Assembly: GCA_014529385.2 (NCBI GenBank)
Contig: CM043969.1
Coordinates: forward strand, 23,476,946 to 23,540,945
Direction: 5' to 3'
DNA from: Adiantum capillus-veneris
Taxonomy: Eukaryota; Streptophyta; Polypodiopsida; Polypodiales; Pteridaceae
DNA length: 64,000 nt
Below the pieces are notes generated by a model. The model saw only the letters and a program-made list of their open reading frames with translations, made no database searches and had not been told where the DNA came from. Within the stretch, counting starts at the first letter, position 1; each line of letters starts with the position of its first letter. Positions 46,951-58,954 of the stretch are shown piece after piece. Made by a program: the position numbers and the translations under genes.

Positions 46951-47844
46951 AGTGATGCTATGCCTAACATCATCAGCTTTCTAGATACAGGAGAATGTCC
47001 GGGAGGATACACCAAAGGCCAGAAACAGTGGCTGGTGAGGAAGGCTACTAGATATCGCCTTGTAAACGACCACTTGTGCTGTAAGGGCAAGGATCAGATT
47101 CTCAGGCAGGTGCTAGCCTCCAGTGAGATCACAGAGGTAATTTCAAGTTGCCATGATGGCATCTACGGCGGTCATTTTGCTCTAGATATCACCAGTAGGA
47201 AGATTCCACAGGTAGGATACTCTTGGCCTAGTTTGAACAAGGATGTACACCATTGGTGTAAAACATGTAAGGCTTGTCAAGTGGCCAGTGATCGCACCTT
47301 AACCTACGAGCCACAAACTCCTATCATTTTATATGGTTCATTTGAGAAATGGGGAATAGATGCATTCGGTCCTTTACCAAGGGCCCAATCTGGTAAATTG
47401 TACATCATAGTGGGTGTAGACTACATGACTCGATGGGTAGAAGCAACAACCACTACCCGCATTACAGCCCAAGAGGTAGCAAAGTTCATTTTTGAGCACA
47501 TCTGTTGCCGTTTTGGCACTCCTGTTGAGATAATATTGGATAGAGGACCGGGATTCAGAGGTGATTTGGTGGGTGAACTGAGGAAGAAGTTAGGCATCAC
47601 ACGCCGACATTCCACGTCATACTATCCACAATGCAATGTTCTGGTAGAAAAGGTAAATGGATTGATTTGTAAAATCATCACAAAGCAGGTGAACAATCAC
47701 ATAGGGGACTGGGATAAACATCTCATGGCAGCTCTGTGGGCCTATCGAACAACGTTCCGAACATCACTAGGTTTCACCCCTTTCCATCTAGTTTATGGGA
47801 AGGAGGCAATTCTACCCATCGAGGTGCAGATAGCCAACTTATGA
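46951..47844 (+). CDS. Element L unit 1: integrase
   Basis: Open frame with the HHCC zinc domain (CHDGIYGGHFALD ... WCKTCKACQ), catalytic core WGIDAFGPLP, VDYMTRWVEATTT, LDRGPGFRGDL and YPQCNVLVEKVNG (D, D, E visible), and LWAYRTTFRTSLGFTPFHLVYGKEA. The usual SDRG is LDRG. It ends at TGA 47842. Confidence 0.88.
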   Translation, partial: SDAMPNIISFLDTGECPGGYTKGQKQWLVRKATRYRLVNDHLCCKGKDQILRQVLASSEITEVISSCHDGIYGGHFALDITSRKIPQVGYSWPSLNKDVHHWCKTCKACQVASDRTLTYEPQTPIILYGSFEKWGIDAFGPLPRAQSGKLYIIVGVDYMTRWVEATTTTRITAQEVAKFIFEHICCRFGTPVEIILDRGPGFRGDLVGELRKKLGITRRHSTSYYPQCNVLVEKVNGLICKIITKQVNNHIGDWDKHLMAALWAYRTTFRTSLGFTPFHLVYGKEAILPIEVQIANL

Positions 47845-48277
47845 TTTTTGGTCAGCCAGATACAACGTCCAATTGTAAATCTAAGAAACCATATCCTGGA
47901 TCTAGAGAGACTCCAACTAGATAGGGAAGAAGCAATCAATCACTATGCAGCGCAGGCAGAACGACACCGGCTCACTTTCAATCAAGGGACTTGAAAAAGG
48001 TATGTTAGTGCTAAGATACGACAACAGATTCGACACCACGAAAGACAAGAAATTTCAACCCAGATGGGAAGGACCATTCATCATCAAGAAACGCTATGAA
48101 AACGGCAACTATAAGCTGATGGAAGCAGATGGGAGAATTCACAAGACTAGGGTCAATGGATGGAGACTGAAAAGGTATTTTCTTAGGTTTGATCCAGAAT
48201 TCATGCTAGACATCCCAAAAGAGGGAGAACCCTCTAACTCCACAACTAAAGATGCAGAGGAAGGGCTAGAAGCATGA
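47845..48277 (+). pseudogene. Element L unit 1: integrase C-terminal GPY/F domain
   Basis: After a frame change: LSIKGLEKGMLVLRYDNRF, KKFQPRWEGPFIIKKRYENG, RVNGWRLKRYFLRF and an acidic tail ending EEGLEA. No chromodomain. Element M begins 30 bases later. Confidence 0.82.
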
Positions 48278-48306
48278 ATGCCTCTAGCCAGATGGGAAGG
48301 CTAATG

Positions 48307-48965
48307 TGTTAGGAGATAAGACATAGCTAAATAGATATTTCAGTAGATTACTTAATGGGGAGAGAGATAGATTTCACACACAAGAGATTATAGAGTAGAG
48401 AGAGAGACAGTAAACACGATATACGTGGTTCACCCAATAAGGGATACGTCCACGAGAAAGCAGCCACTCAAGGGCTTTAGCACTTCAAAAGAAGAAGTAG
48501 TTTACAAAGGGATTAAACCCTTAATAGAGCTCCCGCCTTGCTTCACTCTCACCTCCTCACACTCACCTTGTTGCATCAACTTCACACTATGAAATGTGTG
48601 TAGAAATGGCCTCCTTTTATAGGCCAAAAGGGCTGCCCTCTCATAAGAGAGGGCAGCCATGTGTAGCCGCCCTTGTGTGAATAAGTCCAAATCGGACCCT
48701 CCTATCCGCCCATGTGTGGCCGTCCTTGTGTAGACAAATCTGCTTTTGAATTTGGCCACCGGCCATTGAATTCGACCACCGACCACCGGCCATTGACTTT
48801 CGACCACTGGCCACCGGTCATTGACTACCGGCCACTAGCCAAACGATCCATCATTTTCTGACCACTTTCCGGCCCGCCGTCCGGCCATAATATTCCGGCG
48901 AGGAAAAAAAAAAGTCTTGGGGGCTTCCACCCCCGAGACCCCTAAAGTTACCCCTGAATTTTTGC
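48307..48965 (-). repeat. Element M: truncated 3' LTR
   Basis: Plus strand TGTTAGGAGATAAGACATAG, with blocks shared with 51580-52170 (TTTCACACACAAGAGATTATAG, ATACGTGGTTCACCC, CACCGGCC repeats). A TATAAAAGG box is on the minus strand near 48616. It ends at CCTAAAGTTACCCCTGAATTT, where RT sequence begins. It also carries a segment near 48470-48640 missing from the right copy. Confidence 0.82.
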
Positions 48966-49203
48966 CATACCCTTTTATCACAAGCCTAGACTTGTACCTT
49001 TTCTTCCCACCTTCTTCTTCCTTCACCTTGTACACCCGTTTGTTTTGAAGTGCCTGCTTACCTTTAGGCAACTCAACCAACTCCCATGTTTGGTTGCGAT
49101 GTAGTGAGTCCATCTCCACTTGCATGCTTTTTGTCCATTCTTCTTTGGATTCGTGTTGCATAGCTTCTTCGTATGATTCCGGCTCTCCAGAATCTGAGAT
49201 CAA
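48966..49203 (-). pseudogene. Element M: start of copia reverse transcriptase
   Basis: Minus strand: EPESYEEAMQHESKEEWTKSM, HRNQTWELVELPKGKQ, RVYKVKEEEGGKKRYKSRLVIKGYGKN, the conserved copia RT start. It then runs into LTR sequence, so the catalytic YVDD half is gone. Confidence 0.88.
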
Positions 49204-49410
49204 GAGATGGTTGAAGGAGGGAACAAACCTTTCTGGAGGTCTACTTGCTCTTGTAGATCTTCAGGTAATTGGTTGAGGCTCCTCATTTGGTTGACGTTGT
49301 TGCACATTGTCACCGTTTGCAGTCCTTGAGTCTTCACTGTTCTCAAGCTCCATGTACTCATCACCCATTTCTTTTGTTTGTTTTATTTCCAAGTAATCTT
49401 TGTAAAAATT

Positions 49411-50110
49411 CTATTCGTTAAAAATTATATCCCTACTCCTTAAGATTTTACCATCTTCAAGATTCCATAGGCGATACCCAAAGTCACCTTTTTCATAGCC
49501 AATGAAGAAACACTTTTTGGACTTTGCATCTAGCTTTGATCTTAGGCTTCTATCAATGTGCATAAAAGCCTCACACCCAAACACTTTGAGAAATGCATAA
49601 TTCACCGGTTTACCTGTCCATGCCTCTTCTGGAACTCCCCCATCCAATGCCGTTGAGGGTGAGTGATTGATTATGTACACAGACGTACTTACAGCTTCTG
49701 CCCAAAGCTCAAGCGATAGGCCTACATGTAGCCGCATGCTTCGTGCTCGCTCCATGATTGTCCTATTCATCCTTTCCGAAATCCCATTTTGTTGAGGTGT
49801 CCTTGGGGTTGTCCTTTGCCTCCGAATGACATTGCTAGCACAAAAGCTTGGCTGCAATATTCGCCTCCATTGTCAGATCTGAGGCATTTAACCTTGGTAC
49901 CTGTTTCATTCTCCACAAAGGCTTTCCACCTTTGAAATATGGAAAATAAATTGGACTTATTCTTCATGACATAAACCCATGTTTTTCTAGTCGCATCGTC
50001 TATGAATGTTACGTAGTACAATGAGCCACCAAGTGATGGTGTACTTGCAGGACCCCAAACATCAGAATGAACCAACTGAAGTTTTTTATTTTTTCTTTCA
50101 TTTCCTGATT
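49411..50110 (-). pseudogene. Element M: copia integrase
   Basis: VHSDVWGPASTPSLGGSLYYVTFIDDATRKTWVY (first catalytic Asp pair), RSDNGGEY, then after a frame change RTTPRTPQQNGISERMNRTIMERARSM (Glu) and VFGCEAFMHIDRSLRSKLD linker, ending at SRDIIFNE. Between 49203 and 49411 lies decayed linker sequence. Confidence 0.88.
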
Positions 50111-50700
50111 TTTGAAATTTTACTCTCTTTTTTTACCATAAACACAATCTTCATAGAACTCTAAGTCCACTTCTTTCAAACCTGGTAGAAGCTTCTTTGT
50201 TTGAAGGATTTGCATTCCTTTGGCACTCATATGCCCAAGCCGGTAGTGCCACACCGCATTGTCAACTTCTGTAGTTGCTGCACAAGCTGAAGGTTGCGTG
50301 CTAACAGTACACAAGTAAATTGTACCGACTTTTTCTCCCTTGGCAACGACCAAAGATCCCTTTGAGATCTTCCACCATTTGTTTCTGAATGCAAAGTTGT
50401 GACCTTCATCATCCAATTGTCTTGTAGAGATCAAATTTTTGCGAAGAGAAGGAACATGCCTAACATATTTAAGCTTCCACTCATTTCCGTTAGCAGTTTT
50501 GAAAGAAACTGTACCTTTGCCGAAAATCTCACAAGCTTCATCATCTCCCAAGTATACATACCCAAAATTACCTTTGGTGTAATCCGGGAAATGTTTCTTG
50601 TGTGGTGTCGCATGGAATGAAGCCCTGGAATCTACTATCCAGAAATTAGACACATTGTCTAATGAGAGAATTAGAGCAGCTTGCTATAATTTACCTGCCA
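50111..50700 (-). pseudogene. Element M: copia protease and integrase zinc domain
   Basis: FWIVDSRASFHATPHKKHF (active site DSGA mutated to DSRA), YLGDDEACEIFGKGTV, VRHVPSLRKNLISTRQLDDEG, then VWHYRLGHMSAKGMQIL and EFYEDCVYGKK of the HHCC domain. The Gly-to-Arg change should inactivate the protease. Confidence 0.85.
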
Positions 50701-51504
50701 CATTGGCCTCCAATGTTGGCTTATTGTCTTGAGACTCTGTCTCCTTCTTCTTCTTGGACCAGCAATCCTTCTTGACATGGCCCTTCTTGCCGCAGTTCCA
50801 ACATTCAAGAACTGACTTTGTGCGTGACTTACTCCGCCTTGAGCGATCACGACCTTTTTGGTTTTTGAATCTCTCCTTAGGCCTTCCTCTTGTTTCCACT
50901 GACAGTGTAGCACTTGATGATTCTCCTGTGCTTCTCCTTCGTATTTCCTCGCTTAGGAGAACACCCACAACATCATCAAAATTAAGAGTATTTGTGCCAG
51001 AAATAGAATTACTTGCAGCCATCACAAGGCTGTCCCAACTATCCGGTAGACATGATAGTATAAGGAGAGCTTGCAATTCGTCACATCGAAATTGATTTTC
51101 ACCGATCAAAGTTGACTTATGTTTGTGTTAAAGTCACTTAGGTGTTCTGCAACTGAACCATTCTCTGCCATCTTTAGATTGAACAAGCGCTTCATAAGAA
51201 ATACCCTATTGGATACCGATGGTTTCTCGTAGAAGTCGTCAAGTGACTTCATCAAGTCCTCCGTGGTCTTCATCTCCGAAACATTGAAGGCCACCGTTGA
51301 CGCCAAGCTTAACCGGATTGTTCTCAGTGCCTTTTGATCAAGGACAATTCATGCTTCATTCGCCATTATTGCGGGCTTCTTCGCAAGACCGCCTAGTGGC
51401 AAATAGAGGTCCTTCTGGTAGAGATAGTCTTCAATCTGCATCTTCCAATGTTGGTAGTTTTTGTCGTTTAACTTCTCAATCTTGAGCTTCCCTTCCTCCG
51501 CCAT
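50684..51504 (-). pseudogene. Element M: copia gag
   Basis: Starts at ATG 51504 (MAEEGKLKIEKLNDKNYQHW, reading KMQIEDYLYQKDLY), continues in 51306-51106 (STVAFNVSEMKTTEDLMKSL, FLMKRLFNLKMAENGSV) and, after a frame change, 51109-50684 with LLILSCLPDSWDSLV and knuckle CWNCGKKGHVKKDC. Typical plant copia capsid plus nucleocapsid. Confidence 0.88.
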
Positions 51505-51564
51505 AACTCCCACTCAATTCAAGGAATCGTTTCCTTGAGATAACATAGCTACGAGAAAACCTTG

Positions 51565-52170
51565 CTCTGATAATAGTTTTGTTAGGAAATAAGACGTAGC
51601 TAAATAGATATTTGAGTAGATTACTTAATGCAAAGAGATAGATTTCACACACAAGAGATTATAGAGTAGAGAGAGAGATAGTAAACACGATATACGTGGT
51701 TCACCCAATGTGGGCTACGTCCACGGGAAAGCAGCCACTCAATGGCTTGCCCTCTCTTATGAGAGGCATCCATGTGTAGCCGCCCTTGTGTGAATAAGTC
51801 CAAATCCGACTCTCCTATCTGCCCATGTGTGGCCGCCCTTGTGTAGAAAAATTCGCTTTTGAATTCGGCCACCCGGCAATTGAATTCGGCCACCGGCCAC
51901 CGGCCATCGACTTCCGACCACCGGCCACCGGCCATTGACTACCGGCCATCGGCCAAACGATCAATCATTTTCCAACCACTTTCCGACCATCGTACAACCA
52001 TAATATTTTGACAAAAAGGAATATTCCGACGAAGGAATATTCCGGCGAGGCCCCTAAAGTTACCTCTGAATTTTGGCCGTGAAATTTTTTATTTCCGGCG
52101 AGTGATTTTCCTTCACGCACGATGGCTTCTCCTCATAATGGCGGCCTTACAAATGTGTGTTTTTACCACA
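51565..52170 (-). repeat. Element M: 5' LTR and primer site
   Basis: The plus strand has GCTCTGATAATAG at about 51565, the inverse of a tRNA-Met-type primer site with changes, then the LTR from TGTTAGGAAATAAGACG (51580) to TTTTTACCACA (52170). Confidence 0.82.
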
Positions 52171-52210
52171 AAAAATTAAAACCATAAATCAACCTCCATA
52201 CTTAACATAA

Positions 52211-52546
52211 TGATAGCCGGCTTTCGCAGCCATGCCCGTGAGAACCACACCCTAAGGAAGGGAGGGTTTGTTACCAAGAAAAAAAAAACAAAGAAAAGGC
52301 CTTTACCATTCACCATACCCTCCCCCCCCCCCAAGGTTAACCACCGGTGGGGCGTCGCCAGATTGGCCACACCCCTCTAATATCACCACAAGACGATCTC
52401 TCTCTCTCTCTTACTACCCACCCCCGCCCATATTCTCTCTCTCCTACACACCCGCTGCATCATCCAGACTGGTAGGCACCTTTGGTATCTCTGCCACACT
52501 TCAGGCCCGGCGGGCCGCCATAGATAATATCCTCTCTCTCTTCCAA

Positions 52547-52620
<74 letters not shown>

Positions 52621-54316
52621 TGTCCACACTCCAGCCACGGCGGGCCGCACCCCCACCTCCTCTTGTCCACACCCCCCCTTCGGCCTTAAGCACCCCCCCC
52701 CCCCCCCCCTTTTTTGGCGGACCATTAGCCTAAATACCTCCCCCCCCCTCTCTCTTTGAAGTAGCCACGGCGGGACTTAGGGCAAGTATCACCTCACCCT
52801 TCCTCCACCTCTCTCAACCTCTCTTCTCTCTCTCCTCTAACATCTCCCCCCTCACTCTGTCTCCCTCTCCTCCCTTGGTGGGAACCACCCCCCTTACTTA
52901 CTCCCTCTCCCTCTCTCGTTGACTAAAACAACCCCCCCCCCCCCCTCCTTGTCGCGCCCCCTGTCCACTACCCCCGCCCCCGGGCCTTGCGCTCATCCCC
53001 TCCCTACCATGCACGTTTCCTGCCATACAACACACCCTCCCAACCCCTATCCCCTCTCCCCTCCCTCACTATCTCCCCCCCCCCCCCCCCACTCTCACTC
53101 TCTCTCGCGCTCTGTCTCGCCCGCTCAATTCCCGTCTCCACACCACCGCAAGCTCGCGCTCCCTGTACAGTGCCGCACCCACACGCTATCGACACACACT
53201 CTCTCACACACACACACACACACACTCACCCGCTGCGCACGTGCGCACGCACACACACACACACCCTTTTCACCATCCTCACCCCCCATCTCTGCATCGT
53301 CTGCACTGCCAGAAATCGGGAAAAAAAAATAGAAATAGAAATATATATATATATATATATATATATTGCATACATTCCCCCGCCCACACACGCTCACGCA
53401 CACACATTGGCTTATATATACACACACACTCACGCTCGCACATACATGTACAAATACCATCACACACCCATACCTACACACACACACACGCATATACACA
53501 CCACAAATACAAAAAAAAACCAAAGGATTCCATGACTACGATGACAACGAAAAGAAGGAGGACCCAAAGCATGCGCCTCCAGCAACAAAAAGGAGAAATG
53601 CGCCGAAGGGATGCCCCGGCCGACCCCAAAACAAAGTACAGGCTACACCGACGCACCGGCAACACACCATTCGCCGGCATCACGCAACCACGATGCCATT
53701 TTTAGTAATTTATAGGTTATGTTCATCATTTCTTGAGTTTTCACCCAAGCGGTTGTAAAATTTCCACTGTTGTAAATTCCCTCTCTCTGGGTGATGGTCA
53801 CAAAGGCCCACCTAGAGATTCCCAAAACAAAGCAAGGGTCAACCACACCGGGCCCACCGCTTGCTTTGTCTCCCCGATTAGCTTACCCTAATCACACCGG
53901 GATTACCATAATCCATGTAGCCAACACCTATAAATTGGCACTGAGAGGTTACTATCGAGGCCGGCGGGGGGGACAATTCATGAGAGGTTAGCACTTGGTA
54001 GAGTGTAGTGGGAGGAGTGGGCACTATTGGCATCACGGGGAGGGGGGTTGTGTGATGGTTTGCCTTGGCATTTGCACCATGTAAAGGGAGCCACGTCCAC
54101 CTCTCGACTCCAATGGTCGATGCACACACGTATACACGCTCTTGGTAGCAAGCTTCACAATCATTGAGTCGTCTTAGAGAACGCACCAAATAGTTTTCAC
54201 CATCTTTTCTCCCTACCTCTCTATCAACATGGTGTGCCGCCTCGCTAGAAGAAGGTCATTTGTAAATACTGCAGAAATAATTCTCCCTCACACCCCCGAG
54301 GGTTTTCATCATTTGT

Positions 54317-54396
<80 letters not shown>

Positions 54397-54550
54397 GTTT
54401 GCAGTGTTCATATCATCGTGGTCTGCGTCCTAGCCACTCAAAGCTAGGTGGTGCCCCCTGTTTGCTTTACCGTGACAGGTCCGAGGCGCGCCATTCGGTC
54501 CCCGGCGTTTTAGAGGCCGTCGAGGCTCGGGGTTCGCTTTTCCCCCATCA
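52211..54550 (+). repeat. Element L: full middle LTR
   Basis: TGATAGCCGGC...CCCCCATCA, 2340 bases. Contains C-runs, a CT microsatellite (about 52551-52618), CA repeats, a TA tract (53340-53367), a CTATAAATTGG box near 53927 and CT/GT tracts (54320-54393). Its left part matches 40809-41884 and its right part matches 56026-57370. Predicted ORFs through it are repeat artefacts. Confidence 0.88.
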
Positions 54551-54552
54551 TT

Positions 54553-54572
54553 TGGTACCCCCATTGAGGAGG
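54553..54572 (+). other. Element L unit 2: primer-binding site
   Basis: TGGTACCCCCATTGAGGAGG two bases after the middle LTR, same family as in B, F and G. Confidence 0.6.
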
Positions 54573-54599
54573 GATTTCTAAGACCCTTCAGTTTACAAT

Positions 54600-55980
54600 G
54601 CTGAAAGTGATGCATGCCATCAATGATGGACGAATGGCTGAAGGAGTTTTCTAATTGGAGGACAGAAGAAGAGGAGACGAAGGAGGCACTAGCCACATTC
54701 ATTGAGGTACTACTACCAGGCTGCAGTGTCGTCAGTATTCAAGAGGTAAATTCTCCATCTCGTGTTGCTCGTTCTAACCACAAATTGAGAGCATCAGGTG
54801 GGAGGTCGGTGAAGTGCCATCACTTTTGTCAACCCTGTTAATGAGTGCAAGCAACGAAGGCAGCGAAAGGGCTGAAATCGTCTACATCAACATTCATCGC
54901 GAAGAAGTCATTCATATCAAAAAAGGAAAGAAAACGGTGAGGCCTCTCTTCCCTAAAGAAATTGCAGTCAAAGTTATAACCTTTACTCCAAAGTGGCCTA
55001 ACGGGGCTGCTCAAGCCAAAGGTAAGGAGAAGCTAAGCCAGTCTGAAAACACATGACCCTGAAGGGAGAAGCATCTGGCCAAGCAAGTGCTTCAAGCTCA
55101 GAAAGCCGGGTGGTACCCAGCTTGCCAAAGAGGAAGTCATCCCAAGCTAAGTGGCGGAAGGTTGCCTACCGATTTGCACGACGCATGCGAGTGCTACCAA
55201 TCCACTTCAACAATCCTGAAGAAGAAGTGGTAAGGAGATTCCCATGTCCTAGGGAAGAGTGGTTCGGCTACTGCTCTCGCTGTTTTGGAAGACGGGTAGA
55301 GGATCTTCCTCCTCTCCCTGTACAACTTATCCTGAAGAAGCTTTCCACCACGGGTGAAACCTAGTCGGCTGGGGACAAGTTGCAAATGAATGGAGTAGAA
55401 TTCATGCAACACATCGACTACGGAAATTACATGCAATTGCTACTAGCCAAGAGGCTGGGAGTGGTCAGACGTGTCACCATCAACCCGTACGTGCTGAGCA
55501 ACGAAGGAAAGGTAGAGCCCATGAAAGGCGACGACCTCCTGTGGATGTGCTGACTCAGCAACATTGGCACGGTAAGAGTATAAGTAAATATTCCACCCTA
55601 TGTGCATGATGGAAAACGGGCCCGCAGCATTTCCGTTGAGATTCCTGCAGCATATGCATGTGAATATCTATGTAGATAGGATAGTCTTCTACCAACAGAA
55701 GATCGTATACCTATTCGGTGCGGCGGTACTAGGAGAAATCCTCAATTCCCCAAACCCTATCATTCTCCCCAAATTGGATTACCATCATTCCTTTAATGTT
55801 TCTATCTTTATCCTGTTTTAACCTATCCACCCAACCCTGTAAAAAGCCGCTATGAGCCGCTACTGTTGTTAATGCATTAAAATATATATATATTAAAAAA
55901 AAAAGGTTTGTAATTTCTTTCCCCACATTCGATGGAAAGAAAAAAAGGCAAGTTTTTCTTTCCCCATGTTCAGTGGAAAG
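54600..55980 (+). pseudogene. Element L unit 2: pre-gag leader ORFs, cut off at the start of gag
   Basis: Segment a (54614-54841) MDEWLKEFSNWRTEEEE, FIEVLLPG, then a knuckle damaged by a small deletion (KCHHFCQP). Segment b from MSASNEGSERAEIVYINI (about 54841-55056). Segment c 55053-55364 (KVAYRFARRMRVLPIHFNN, CPREEWFGYCSRCF, LPVQLILKKL; CAG-to-TAG at GET/Q), continuing GDDLLWMC. Segment d 55600-55821. A duplicated TTTCTTTCCCCA/GTGGAAAGAAA start of gag follows and stops at FDTHT, joined to LTR sequence. Confidence 0.6.
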
Positions 55981-56025
55981 AAAGGAGAGGGTCTCACCAC
56001 CGACCGTTTGGATGATTTCGACACA

Positions 56026-56751
56026 CATACACCCCCCCCCCCCCCCCCCCCCTGCTTTTCACCATCCTCACCCCCCCCCATCTCTGCGTTGTCTGCACTG
56101 CAAAAAACCGGAAAACAAAATATAGAAATATATATATATATATTGCATACATTCCCCCGTTCCCACGCACGCTCGTGCACACACATTCGCTTACATATAC
56201 ACACACTCACACTCGCACGCACATGTACAAATACCCTCACACACCCATATGTACACACACACACACGCATATACGCACCACAAATACAAAAAAAAACCAA
56301 AGGATTACACGACTACGACGACAATGAAAAAGGAGGAGGACCCAAAGCACGCGCCGCCAACAACAAAAAGGAAAAATGCGTCGAAGGGATGCCCCGGCCG
56401 ACCCCAAAACGAAGTACACGCTACATGGACACATCGACAACACACCATTCGCCAGCATCACGCAGCCACGATGCCATTTTAAGTAATTTATAGGTTATGT
56501 TCATCATTTCTTGAGTTTTCACCCAAGCCATTGTAAAATTCCCACTTTTGTAAATTCCCTCTCTTTAGGTGATGGTCACAAAGGCCCACCTAGAGATTCT
56601 CATCCTTTAATAAACTCCTAAAACAAAGCAAGGGTCAACCACACCGGGCCTACCGCTTGCTTTGTCTCCCGGATTAGCTTACCCTAATGACACCGGATTA
56701 CCATAATCCAAGCAACCAACACCTATAAACTGGCACTCGGAGGTCACTATC

Positions 56752-56782
<31 letters not shown>

Positions 56783-57122
56783 AATTCATGAGAGGTTAGC
56801 ACTTGATAGAGTGTAGTGGGAGCAGTGGGCACTATTGGCATCACTGGGAGGGGGCTTGTGTGATGGTTTACCTTGGTATTTGCACCATGTAAAGGGAGCC
56901 ACGTCCACCTCTCGACTCCAATGGTCGATGCACACACGTATACACGCTCTTGGTAGCAAGGTTCACAATCATTGAGTCATCTTAGAGAACGCACCAAATA
57001 GTTTGCACCATCTTTTCTGCCTACCTCTCTATCACCACGATGTGCCGCCTCGCTGAAAGAAGGTCATTTATAAATGCTACAGAAATAATTCTCCCTCACA
57101 CCCCCGAGGGTTTTCATCATTT

Positions 57123-57216
<94 letters not shown>

Positions 57217-57370
57217 GTTAACAGTGTTCATATCATCGTGGTCTACGTCCTAGCCGCTTAAAGCTAGGTGGTGGCCCCTGTTCACTTTACCGTGACAGAT
57301 TTGAGGCGTGCCATTCGGTCCCCAACGTTTTAGAGGCTATCGGCGCTCGGGCTTCGCTTTGCTCCCATCA
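56026..57370 (+). repeat. Element L: last LTR, 5' part deleted
   Basis: From ACACATACACC and a C-run it matches 53240-54550, with its own TA tract, a G-run (56755-56780) and CT/GT microsatellites (57129-57214). It ends CTCCCATCA followed by ATGC, the right target duplication. Confidence 0.85.
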
Positions 57371-57374
57371 ATGC

Positions 57375-57900
57375 CAAACAACCAAAAACACGCATGTGCT
57401 CAATAGAAGGCTTTCTATCATGGCATGCTTCATATGGAGTAATAGAATGCAAAGCTTTCGTAGGACACCTGTTAAGTACATAAGTGGCACACATGATGGA
57501 CTCAAGCCAAAAAGAATGCGGCAAAGATTGACTTTTGACCATACATCGTGCCATTTTCGTCAGTGACCTATTTTTCCTCTCAGCAACACCATTTTGCTGA
57601 GGTGTATATGGCACTGTACATTGGTGTTTTATCCCAAGACTAGCCAGAAATGCTTAAATTCATGAGACATATACTCCCCCCCTCAAGAGGAATGGAGGGT
57701 GCCCATAGTACATTTCGAGAAATTTTCAGCCATATCCAAAAATTGTTTGAAGGATATAAAAAATTCGGACTTCGCTTTAAGCGGAAATACCCATGCATGC
57801 ATGGGGTAATCATTAATGAAAGTCACGAAGTAAAGGTAATTGCCCAAGGACGGAGTTTGCAAGGGCCCACAAACATCACTATGCACAAGCTACAACCTGC
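57375..57900 (-). pseudogene. Element J: copia integrase
   Basis: Minus strand: MHSDVCGPLQTPSLGNYLYFVTFINDYPMHAWVF (57886-), then in another frame YTPQQNGVAERKNRSLTKMARCM, LNRCPTKAL, and IEHMRVFGCLA, where L interrupts. Catalytic Asp and Glu are present; the central DNGGEY block is lost between the frames. Confidence 0.86.
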
Positions 57901-58891
57901 ATGTGGCCCGAACTGAACCATCCTTTGGAAACTTAGAACGCTGCATCTTACCCAAAATATAGCCTTCACAAAATGTTTAACAGGTGCCTCAAGAGGCGGC
58001 AAAGAAGCAACCACACCAGATTTCTGCAAACGCAGCAAACTGGCAAAATTCAGATGACCAAAACGTGCATGCCAAAGTTTTGCATCTCAAATAGACCTTG
58101 AATATGCAACAACATTTGCAAAATTTTTCCACACTTGTCATACAGAGTGAGCTTATACAGCCCACGACACAAAAGGCCAGATGCAACAATTTCATCAAAA
58201 CTGAGATCATGAACTGTACATCTGTCATCCACAAATTTGACTACAAGTCCAAGTGTAAAGGAACTGTACATCTGTCATCCACAAATTTGACTACAAGTCC
58301 AAGTGTGGATATAGACAAGAGATTCTTCTTGATCCCAGGTACATAAAGTGCATCTACAAGTGTGAAAGAACTGCCATTGGCAACAGTAAGCACAATCTTT
58401 GCAACTCCCTGAACTGGATAAGAGGCATTTTTGGCACAAGTGACTGAATTCCCATAAGGGACAGACTCAAGAGAGGTTAACAATTCACGATGTGAAGTAA
58501 TGTGCTTTGTAGCACCACTGTCGAAATACCACACATGTGAATTTGCAGCCAGTGACAAGCATGCATCATGGACAGCAGGATTGTAAGTGCACTCTGCGCT
58601 AAAACCCCATTCTACATCAACATCAGCAACACAGTCTCCTTTCACATAAGACTCAACAATGGCTGCATTTGTAGTGGAACCTTCATTTGCAGTGGAACCA
58701 CCCTCTTTCTTCTTAGCCTCTTTGGCCTTCAACTTAGGACACAACTTGATCAAGTGATCATTAGCTTTACAATAATAGAAACGCATCTTCTTTTTTCCCT
58801 TATCATCAGAATTTCCAGACGAATTGCTGCCAGCAGAAGCATTAGGAACATAAGTTTTGCCACTCACAACAAAACCATAAGAAGTGGCCAC
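57901..58891 (-). pseudogene. Element J: nucleocapsid, protease and integrase zinc region
   Basis: Minus frame 58891-58241: degenerate knuckle FYYCKANDHLIKLCPKLKAKE, then protease VWYFDSGATKHITSH (active-site DSGAT intact), VPGIKKNLLSISTLGLVVKFVDDRC. A 50-base direct duplication (58211-58310) breaks the frame. Further down, CKLQ..- and HFGHLN-like text of the HHCC domain lies in broken frames to 57900. Confidence 0.82.
58211..58310. repeat. 50-base tandem duplication in element J
   Basis: GAACTGTACATCTGTCATCC... occurs at 58211 and again at 58261 with 46 identical bases. It is in the protease-integrase spacer and shifts the frame. Confidence 0.92.
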
Positions 58892-58954
58892 ATTGCTGTT
58901 ACCACCCTTTCTTTGAGAAGCAATAAAATCCTGTTGAACTTCATGCTGCCTAGT

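Larger units (their letters stand above)
48307..52170 (-). mobile_element. Element M: Ty1/copia retrotransposon with internal deletion
   Basis: Minus-strand order: LTR 52170-51580, PBS, gag, protease, integrase, start of RT, then a deletion joining RT directly to the 3' LTR (about 48965-48307), which lacks its first ~100 bases. It lies just before the middle LTR of L. I see no target duplication (left TAATG, right AAAAA). Confidence 0.8.
40809..57370 (+). mobile_element. Element L: tandem Tat-like Ty3 element sharing LTRs
   Basis: Flanked by ATGC (40805-40808, 57371-57374), inserted in the integrase of J. Order: truncated LTR 40809-41884, pre-gag, gag, PR, RT, two RNase H, integrase (to 48277), copia M, full LTR 52211-54550, PBS, second pre-gag to 55980, truncated LTR 56026-57370. 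The second unit lost gag-pol. Structure fits unequal recombination between LTRs plus deletions. Confidence 0.82.

Noticed and set aside
52171-52210. Target duplication for copia M
   Set aside because: The five bases on either side (TAATG and AAAAA) do not match, so none is claimed.
52268-53758. Several 130-180 residue Pro/Ser/His/Thr-rich ORFs, also at 40866-41942
   Set aside because: They follow C-runs and CT/CA repeats of the L LTR and differ between LTR copies.
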